Positions 58,337 to 64,000 of a DNA stretch of 64,000 nucleotides are shown here, piece after piece. Position numbers and translations under genes: made by a program. How positions within the stretch are numbered: position 1 is the first letter of the stretch; each line of letters opens with the position of its first letter. Source of the DNA: Terriglobia bacterium (lineage in GTDB: Bacteria; Acidobacteriota; Terriglobia; JAJPHL01); assembly GCA_021325275.1 (NCBI GenBank), contig JAJPHL010000071.1, positions 171,838-235,837 on the forward strand, in the 5' to 3' direction. The notes below the pieces were generated by a model. That model was not told the origin of the DNA and searched no databases. It worked only from the letters and a program-made list of their open reading frames with translations.

Positions 58337-60222
58337 TTGTTTTCCCCTTGCTTCTTGTACCGCCACAGCACCGTGACGGAGAAGACGCGTTCGTCGAACG
58401 ATTGTCCCTGCGTCGCGAAGTAATTGCTATTGCGGTCGAAGGCGAAAATGATTTCCTTGCTGTCGCTGTTCTTGAACTTGTAGGTAAGCGCGGCGTGATA
58501 CTGCGGGCGTCCAAAGCCGTTGGGCAGCAGCACGTTCACGTTCGCGGGTAGACTGGTAAACGTTCCGCACTGCGACGTCGCGGTGGTGGCGCACTGCGTG
58601 AACAGCGACGCGCCCACTTGGCGATAGATCAATTCCGCTTGGAAATACTTCGGCGCGTCGATATACATGATCGCGGCGATGTTGCGATTGTCGTTGGCGC
58701 CGAACGCGGTGAAGAACAATTCGCGTTCGATTTCATAGCGGAAGTTCGGCGAGAACGTCCAGCCGCCCAGGTCCAAAATGCTGCGCAACGCCAGCGACAC
58801 GCGATTCACGCCCGTCGACTGCGTGGGATCGTTCACCGAATCGTAGGCGCGGTGCTCGTAGCCGACCGTGAACAGCGTGGTGCCCATGGGGATCGAAACG
58901 TCGGCGTAAGGAATTCGCGCGACGATCTTGGTGCCGTTGTTGGTGGCTAGATCGAACGGTCCCGTCTCGCGGCGTTCGCGATATCCGAAGTCGAACAACG
59001 TGCGTCCCAGGTGCGGAATGCGGCGGAAACTGAAGCGGACTTCGGGAACCTTGAAGATGGTCGCGCCGAGCGGCTGCTCGTGACGCAAATCGTTTTCCGT
59101 GTAGCGATACGATTCGTCGATGGTGAGATGCTGGCCCGCGTCTTCGGTCAAGGTGATGCCGGCGTCCTGCAAGTCGGCGAGTTGGCGCGCGTTCACGGAG
59201 AAGAAATTCGGTTCCATGCGCGTGTACGTTTCGCGCGCGGTGAACCAGCCGTTCTTGTAGCGCGAGTCGAGACGCACGGCCCAATCGCCCAACTCCACGT
59301 GTTCCTGCTGGATGTTGGGATTCGTCAAGCTGTAGGCCGCCTCGCCGTCGAGCGAGAACTTGCGCCCGAAATCCATTTTGGTGTCGACGCTCAACACCTG
59401 GTTGTTCACGCCGATCAGTCCGTTGACGAGATCGGGCCGGATCGATCCGACGAGATCGTGGCCTTCCGAGAAATTCACGCCGATCGTTTTATTCGGCTGG
59501 ATCTTGTATTCCCCGCGGAATCCGCCCACGAAGCGCGTAAACGGCTGGCCGACGATGTAGTCCTTGAAAATCGATCCCCAACGGTCGGTGAAAACGCCGA
59601 GGTTGGCGGAAAACTTCCAGTTCTGATCGAACTTGTGGACGAAACTGACGCCCTTGATGTTCTGGTTGTAGGTGAAGCGCGAGTAGTTGACGAGGTAATC
59701 GCCGAAATTCGCTTCCGTTTGCTTGTTGTAGAAGCGGAAGTATCCGCGCTGCAAGCTGGAATGCTCAGGATCCCAGCGGACGTCGTTGGTTTCGCGGAAA
59801 ATCCCCAGGTACTGCAGGCGATTCGTGCCCCAGGCGTGATCCTGATACAGCGTGAGATCGGTTTCCGAATCGTTGCCGGGAATCAGGAAGGAATACAGCG
59901 GGAGTCCATCGGGTCCCTTGGTATTGGGATTCACTTGCGTGTACGCGTAGGTGTCTTTGAACTCGAAAAACAACTGATCGTTACCGGTGCCGGTGGGCAC
60001 GGCCGACCCCGGCGCGCGCGTTCCGGCGGCGTTGTTCTGGCTTCCGGTGTTGCCGGTGGCCCCGGTCGCGCCTTGCGTTGACGGGAACGCCGATCCCGGA
60101 GATTGCGTGTTGGGCGCGGGCGCGCTCGGCAACGTCGGGGCTTGCGCGGCAAGTCCGGCCACGCAGACACACACGGAGACAATCAAGAGCAACGGGCCCG
60201 CGAGGGCCGATCTTACAGGCAT
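58333..60222 (-). CDS. Predicted outer-membrane beta-barrel protein
   Basis: This 629-residue protein starts at 60222, supported by GGAGAAAGAAG upstream and a signal peptide (ALAGPLLLIVSVCVCVAGLAA). A 60-residue low-complexity stretch follows, rich in proline, glycine and threonine and including GATGATGNTG. After it come about 480 residues of alternating amphipathic strands (YFRFYNKQTEANFGDYLVNY, RRIPHLGRTLFDFGYRERR, FSVTVLWRYKKQ), typical of an outer-membrane barrel. No plug or POTRA domain is seen. It overlaps the cyclase gene by four bases, so the two are translationally coupled. It could be a pore, an anchor or an export channel for the giant protein (speculative). Confidence 0.7.
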   Translation of the reverse strand: MPVRSALAGPLLLIVSVCVCVAGLAAQAPTLPSAPAPNTQSPGSAFPSTQGATGATGNTGSQNNAAGTRAPGSAVPTGTGNDQLFFEFKDTYAYTQVNPNTKGPDGLPLYSFLIPGNDSETDLTLYQDHAWGTNRLQYLGIFRETNDVRWDPEHSSLQRGYFRFYNKQTEANFGDYLVNYSRFTYNQNIKGVSFVHKFDQNWKFSANLGVFTDRWGSIFKDYIVGQPFTRFVGGFRGEYKIQPNKTIGVNFSEGHDLVGSIRPDLVNGLIGVNNQVLSVDTKMDFGRKFSLDGEAAYSLTNPNIQQEHVELGDWAVRLDSRYKNGWFTARETYTRMEPNFFSVNARQLADLQDAGITLTEDAGQHLTIDESYRYTENDLRHEQPLGATIFKVPEVRFSFRRIPHLGRTLFDFGYRERRETGPFDLATNNGTKIVARIPYADVSIPMGTTLFTVGYEHRAYDSVNDPTQSTGVNRVSLALRSILDLGGWTFSPNFRYEIERELFFTAFGANDNRNIAAIMYIDAPKYFQAELIYRQVGASLFTQCATTATSQCGTFTSLPANVNVLLPNGFGRPQYHAALTYKFKNSDSKEIIFAFDRNSNYFATQGQSFDERVFSVTVLWRYKKQGENK

Positions 60223-60449
60223 TCTTCTTTCTCCACTCCACGGCGTTTTCGCAGCCCGATTGCGCCGTTCGTCCGTTTCCAGCGGAATCAACCGCCGGGC
60301 CTTGGCGGTCCAGCCGCCGAGGCGTTCATTTTGGGAAGCGAGAACTCCGCCGTCGACGGGAAACCGCAAAGATCCCGGCGCATTCAGAACCCACACCCAT
60401 CCCAGGACAGATTAAGCCGTAGAGTAGGACGTTGCCATACTTAGCAGAG

Positions 60450-60503
60450 CCTTGTCAAGGCGTACAAACGTTTGGTTTTCAAGGGCAAACCAGTAGTACT
60501 GGT
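60450..60503. promoter_or_regulatory. Three short dyads in the spacer upstream of the barrel/cyclase operon
   Basis: The 515-base gap 60223-60737 separates the barrel gene (minus) from the methyltransferase gene (plus). In it, CCTTGTCAAGG (60450-60460), CAAACGTTTG (60465-60474) and ACCAGTAGTACTGGT (60489-60503) are perfect inverted repeats within 54 bases. Their closeness suggests a regulator-binding region for the divergent promoters. No promoter boxes are convincing, and nothing else is evident in the gap. Confidence 0.35.
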
Positions 60504-60737
60504 GAGTGTCGAAAAACAGGGCAACGGGCCCTGGAAACGTTACACCATTTCAGGAAGCTTTAACTTTTAGTTGTTCTAAAGCGCGACGCGGAAGCGGGGA
60601 ATTGCTTCCGGACGGCCGACAATGCCCTCGGGAGCCGCCGGCCAGCTCCGCGTACAGGGCAGAACAGGCGAATGTGCCTGTCGCCGTTCTGATTGCAGCC
60701 AGCCTCCTCCAGGCGCTAGAATTGGTAGAAGACGTCC

Positions 60738-61265
60738 ATGGATTTCCCGCCCACAATCTCGCGAGAGAGAGTCAGGCCGTTGCTGGTGGCAACAATCGTC
60801 ATTGTAATACCGCTGGTCCATTTGGGTTGTCCATTGCTGTTGGCCTTCGCGGGACCGGGTTGGGGCTGGAGAGGCGGCCACCCCACTCTCCTGAATCTGT
60901 TGGGACTATTGCCTGTCATGCTGGGTTTCTTCCTCCTCGGTTGGATTCTGACCACCATGCTCACTGTTGTACCGACACTGCCGTTGAGGATTCGCCTCGG
61001 ACTCCGGCCGGCCCGCCTCGTGCAAACCGGGCCATACGCCTGGATGCGCCACCCCATCTACGTCGCCGAAGGCTGTCTTTGGGTGGGTATGATCGTCCTG
61101 CTCGGCAGCCCTGTGGCGGCCGCAGTGTTTGCCTGCCTGATGCTCGCCGGTTCTCGTTGGCTAGTCAGGGGTGAAGAACGGGCCCTGGAGGAACAGTTCG
61201 GCGATGAGTATCGCGCATACCACGCCCGCGTGTCGGCGCTGCCACATTTTCGGCGAGTGCGCTGA
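60738..61265 (+). CDS. Isoprenylcysteine carboxyl methyltransferase-like membrane protein
   Basis: This 175-residue protein has four or five membrane helices and the ICMT/PEMT-type C-terminal signature: GPYAWMRHPIYVAEGCLWVG, then EERALEEQFGDEYRAYHARV. The RHP and EE..L...FG..Y motifs bind S-adenosylmethionine in this family. Bacterial members methylate lipids or other membrane-linked acceptors; the substrate here is unknown. The gene stands alone, and its ribosome site is weak. Confidence 0.82.
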   Translation: MDFPPTISRERVRPLLVATIVIVIPLVHLGCPLLLAFAGPGWGWRGGHPTLLNLLGLLPVMLGFFLLGWILTTMLTVVPTLPLRIRLGLRPARLVQTGPYAWMRHPIYVAEGCLWVGMIVLLGSPVAAAVFACLMLAGSRWLVRGEERALEEQFGDEYRAYHARVSALPHFRRVR

Positions 61266-61462
61266 CTCCGACACCATCAACCGGGCCGTATATTCGCCAC
61301 TCGGAGATACGCTTCCGTTCGGATCGTTCCCGTGTCACGGGCCATCCGGAAGCTGCAGACCGTCCGGATTAGTTCCGAATCGCCGTCCAGCCGGAAGGAA
61401 TCTCCTTTCCAGGTCAGCGAGCAGCCCGTTAATCGCGGCGACCCAAACGAATTCCAATGAGA

Positions 61463-61503
61463 CCACCAAACGGGCGCGTTTCCTCGACGTGCCCGTTTGG
61501 TGG
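61463..61503 (-). terminator. Hairpin after the hypothetical gene ending at 61518
   Basis: A 13-base perfect stem (CCACCAAACGGGC at 61463-61475 with its complement at 61491-61503) and a 15-base loop lie 15 bases after the stop codon of the minus-strand gene. There is no T-run, so it is a stable 3' hairpin rather than a classic rho-independent terminator. Confidence 0.5.
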
Positions 61504-61517
61504 GTCATCCTGGCGGC

Positions 61518-61931
61518 TTATTCTTGCACGTCGCCGGTGCATTCGAACGTAACCGTGCCCTTGGTCGAGATCACGCAGATCCAAGCGGCCGCGCGCGCCG
61601 GAATCGCGGGCTTCGCGGGAACTGCCTTTTTCCCGCCGGCCGCCGGTTGTGCCGGCTGCGCCGGAACAGCGGGAGCACCGGGATCCCAGCGCAGCGTCAT
61701 ATTGGGTGGGGCGTACACAGGGTTCGGATTCTTGGGATTCTTGTCCGGACAATTTGACGGGCACGCCTGCGCGGCGTACGCGTGTAACGATCGGTCCGCG
61801 GTAACAAGCGCGTCGGCAAAAAGCACAACCGCCAGCATGATTGCCGTGATTGGGTCCTGCGCGATGCCTTCGCCTCCGGCAATGCCGTGTTCTTCCGTGT
61901 TGGTTCCGCAATGTGCTTTGGTGACTGGCAT
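61518..61931 (-). CDS. Hypothetical protein, 137 residues
   Basis: I do not recognise this protein. The start at 61931 has a strong ribosome site (GAGGAGG). A polar N-terminus is followed by one hydrophobic helix (ITAIMLAVVLFADALVTA), so it may be anchored or secreted. Then come a short cysteine- and proline-rich stretch (CPSNCPDKNPKNPNP), an alanine/proline low-complexity linker and a C-terminal tail with two cysteines (WICVISTKGTVTFECTGD). Four cysteines in two pairs could form disulphides outside the cytoplasm. It stands alone with a 3' hairpin. Confidence 0.55.
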   Translation of the reverse strand: MPVTKAHCGTNTEEHGIAGGEGIAQDPITAIMLAVVLFADALVTADRSLHAYAAQACPSNCPDKNPKNPNPVYAPPNMTLRWDPGAPAVPAQPAQPAAGGKKAVPAKPAIPARAAAWICVISTKGTVTFECTGDVQE

Positions 61932-62138
61932 GGGTTCCTCCTCGTCTCGAGTCTCGTTGCAACAGAACGGGCGGGCGATTTCTCGCCGAAGAAACGAATC
62001 GGGCCGGCGCATGCGCACCGGCCCGCGGCCCGTTCAGTGGCCGTTCCGAATCGCGCTCGTTCTCAGGGCGAGCGCTTCACTTATCCGAGTAAGCGACTTT
62101 CTGAGGTCGCCGGGGCCATCTTGTTGCCGGATGGCCGG

Positions 62139-63749
62139 CTACTGCGGCGAGGAAGTGCTCGGAGACACCATGGTGGCCGCCCCCGTGCTCGAGATTCCGT
62201 TCGCGGTGATCACAACCAACGGAAAAAGTACATGGGATTTGGGAACGATCACGTTCACTTGATACAAGCCCACAAATCCTTGTGTGAGGCCCGCGTAAAC
62301 AACGGGCGCGTTGTTTCCGTCGATCGTCACTGTCACCGGATTCACCGTCTGATTGAACGAAGTCGCCGCCGTGCCGGTGGCAAACGATGGAGACGTCGGG
62401 CCCAGGCCCGTGCAGTAGATCGCGACTTCCTCCCCTGTGGACGCCGAATTGGGGTTCCCGACAATGGTGTTGTTGCCGTGGAGGATTGCCGCCAAAAAAA
62501 CGTTGTCTTCATAGGGGTTCACTACAGACACTCGGAAGGTTCCAGGCGCGGCCGCCACCAGGTTGATCGGCTGGGGCGCGCTGGTCTGCCCGTTTACGGT
62601 GACGGTCAGCGGTGTGGTGCCGGCTTGCGGACATTCCCAGGGAAGTTGCGCGTTGATTTGCCGCGGCGAGACGTAGAACAGCGGAAGATTCTGGCCGCAA
62701 GCCGTCACAGTCGTATTGTTCGCGCCCATTTGCGTCGGCAGCGGAACCGTGCCGGCACTGACTTGCCCGGAAAGCAGAAATTGCGATCCGAAAATGGAAA
62801 TGATTTGCCCGGCTGCCACCTGATTATTCGGCGCGGGCACGAAACTCGCGCCGTTCACGACTCCTCCGTTATTCACCACCGGAGGGCCGGAGAACTGCGG
62901 CACACCGATGATCTGAAAACCTCCGACGTCGATGAAGTTGTCCTTGGAGCTTGAGTCGTGCGTTCCGGTGACCTCCACCGTCATCGTATGCGTGCCCGCC
63001 GCCAGCAAGCCGCTGCCAAACAGCGGTTGAACATTGAGACCCACGGCGCTGTACGCGTCGACGGTCCCGACCTTCGTTCCATCGACATACACGTTGGCAA
63101 TGCCGTAGTTGTTATTCTGGCCCCCAAACCACACCACAGCCGTGCCGCTGAACGTGACCGTCCACTTTGTGCCGGCGATATTGGAAAAGCCGTTCGTGGG
63201 ACCGAACATCGGAGGAGGCGACTGCACCACGGAGGAAAAACTCAGGTCGATCAAACTGCCCGCGGCGGTCGTGCTGCTCGGAGCCGGCCCACCATTCGTG
63301 ATATCGAACGCGTCGATCCACACCCATTGGCTGGCTGGTTGGGTGGCTAGCAGGCTGGCTTGGCCGCTCACATTGACAAAAAGCGTGTGCGGACCGTCCG
63401 GCAAACCTTGCGCGGAAAAAAGCGTTTGTTGATATTGCGTGGCCGCCGCATAGGTATCCACGACAGTGCCGACGCCGTCCAGGTTCACCCACGCGCGGCC
63501 TGCGCCGGGATCGCGCACGCCGATCCACGCGATTCCCGTGCCGGTGAACGTGATCGCCGCCGCGGAGAGCGTATCTATCGCCAGCGTCGCCGTGCCGCCG
63601 CTGTTGCCTGTGGCGGTGTTGTTGTACCACGTGCCGGTGTAGGTGATGTGTGGATCGGTTTGCTCGATGCGGGTTACTTGGGCGCACGGGGATGCCGCGA
63701 TCGCGGCGACGGCCGCCGATAGGAGGAGACGGCGCGAAAAATTGCGCAT
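62139..63749 (-). CDS. Secreted protein with Soli_cterm (TIGR03437) C-terminus
   Basis: This is a 536-residue protein with a signal peptide (RRLLLSAAVAAIAASPCAQ) and GGAAG... (GGAAG) before the ATG at 63749. Residues about 25-275 form two similar beta-sandwich units: the first has WVNLDGVGTVVDTY and GPHTLFVNVSG, the second VYVDGTKVGTVDAYSA and GTHTMTVEVTGTHDS. The last 240 residues carry the Solibacter-type C-terminal domain: NGASFVPAPNNQVAAGQIIS, FGSQF, YVSPRQINAQLPWE, and QGFVGLYQVNVIVP near the end. This domain is expanded in Solibacter-type acidobacteria and may serve in export or surface display. Function unknown. Confidence 0.8.
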   Translation of the reverse strand: MRNFSRRLLLSAAVAAIAASPCAQVTRIEQTDPHITYTGTWYNNTATGNSGGTATLAIDTLSAAAITFTGTGIAWIGVRDPGAGRAWVNLDGVGTVVDTYAAATQYQQTLFSAQGLPDGPHTLFVNVSGQASLLATQPASQWVWIDAFDITNGGPAPSSTTAAGSLIDLSFSSVVQSPPPMFGPTNGFSNIAGTKWTVTFSGTAVVWFGGQNNNYGIANVYVDGTKVGTVDAYSAVGLNVQPLFGSGLLAAGTHTMTVEVTGTHDSSSKDNFIDVGGFQIIGVPQFSGPPVVNNGGVVNGASFVPAPNNQVAAGQIISIFGSQFLLSGQVSAGTVPLPTQMGANNTTVTACGQNLPLFYVSPRQINAQLPWECPQAGTTPLTVTVNGQTSAPQPINLVAAAPGTFRVSVVNPYEDNVFLAAILHGNNTIVGNPNSASTGEEVAIYCTGLGPTSPSFATGTAATSFNQTVNPVTVTIDGNNAPVVYAGLTQGFVGLYQVNVIVPKSHVLFPLVVITANGISSTGAATMVSPSTSSPQ

Positions 63750-63829
63750 ACTTCCACGATGGAATCGCGCGGGAAAAATGTCGTTTCACTGTTGAACAGG
63801 AAAACTACTGAATCCACCCCGGAAAACCC

Positions 63830-63853
63830 GGGCCTGCACTCTTGCGCAGGCCC
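63830..63853 (-). terminator. Terminator-like hairpin after the partial gene at the right edge
   Basis: An eight-base GC-rich stem (GGGCCTGC / GCAGGCCC) with an eight-base loop lies 24 bases after the stop of the partial minus-strand gene. It is followed on that strand by GGGTTTTCC, a short T-run. Confidence 0.55.
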
Positions 63854-63877
63854 GTAGCCCGTCCCTTTAGCGCTCAT

Positions 63878-64000
63878 CTATTGCTGCGCTACCTCCGGAG
63901 CCGCCTTTACGCAGATCGTCACCGTGTTGCTCGCGACTCCCGCCGCGGTCAACTGCACCGGCACCGAGTTGCCCGCCGGCGTGCCCGCCGGAACCTGTGC
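63878..64000 (-). CDS. C-terminal fragment of a second Soli_cterm-type protein (cut by the window edge)
   Basis: The last 40 codons of a minus-strand gene are readable from the edge down to TAG at 63880-63878. The fragment (VPAGTPAGNSVPVQLTAAG, then VASNTVTICVKAAP) matches the final strands of the Soli_cterm domain, as in the gene next to it. The rest lies beyond the window, so nothing more can be said. Confidence 0.7.
   Translation of the reverse strand, partial: AQVPAGTPAGNSVPVQLTAAGVASNTVTICVKAAPEVAQQ

Noticed and set aside
60484..60545. c-di-GMP (GEMM) riboswitch, suggested by GGGCAAACC
   Set aside because: The rest of the conserved core (GGGACGCAAAGCC and the tetraloop receptor) is missing, and the surrounding stems do not form.
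60506..61174. Plus-strand 222-residue frame overlapping the methyltransferase gene
   Set aside because: It is out of frame with the recognised ICMT-like protein and has no family resemblance or membrane pattern.

Overview
The window looks like chromosomal DNA from a GC-rich, Gram-negative soil acidobacterium of the Solibacter/Bryobacter type. This is an inference from several markers seen together: two Oar-like TonB-dependent receptors with an N-terminal carboxypeptidase-type domain, two proteins with the 'Soli_cterm' (TIGR03437) C-terminus, PEP-CTERM proteins, a complete tol-pal cluster, and palindromic intergenic repeats of types common in this phylum. I saw no rRNA, tRNA, CRISPR array, phage or insertion sequence.

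Layout. 0.1-11.7 kb is a carbohydrate and phosphate scavenging block: GH127 arabinofuranosidase and a divergent Tat-exported six-hairpin protein, an M23 peptidase with a damaged metal site, a DedA protein, a GH54 arabinofuranosidase with extra domains, and a PhoD phosphatase. 11.8-18.5 kb holds an ECF sigma / zinc-finger anti-sigma / TPR-CHAT operon, followed by a kelch protein and a PEP-CTERM protein. A shared promoter-like motif before the sigma gene and the kelch gene suggests one regulon. 18.7-22.9 kb has a decayed copy of the phoD 5' end, a small membrane protein, a second PEP-CTERM protein, an AlkP-fold/TPR protein that has lost its expected metal ligands, and a tandem GNAT protein. 22.9-23.8 kb is an ArsR/SRPBCC pair with two matching dyads around the arsR start codon. 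23.9-35.9 kb carries two TonB-dependent receptors around a GH38 mannosidase and a DUF4337 membrane protein. 36.2-41.5 kb is tolQ-tolR-tolA-tolB-pal-cpoB, tightly spaced, with GTG and TTG starts at overlapping junctions.

41.6-60.2 kb, all on the minus strand, is the most unusual region. It encodes an outer-membrane barrel-like protein, a CHASE2 adenylate cyclase (GTGA overlap), a 4537-residue FecR/Ig-repeat protein with 29 collagen-like triplets near its C-terminus, and a small secreted protein. The small protein resembles a domain inside the giant one. I read this as a candidate cell-surface structure with linked cAMP signalling; that reading is inference. 60.7-64 kb holds an isoprenylcysteine-methyltransferase-like membrane protein, a short hypothetical protein, and two Soli_cterm proteins, the last cut by the window edge.

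The intergenic spaces of the 31-42 kb part are filled by long inverted repeats from at least four sequence families, several placed as possible terminators between converging genes.
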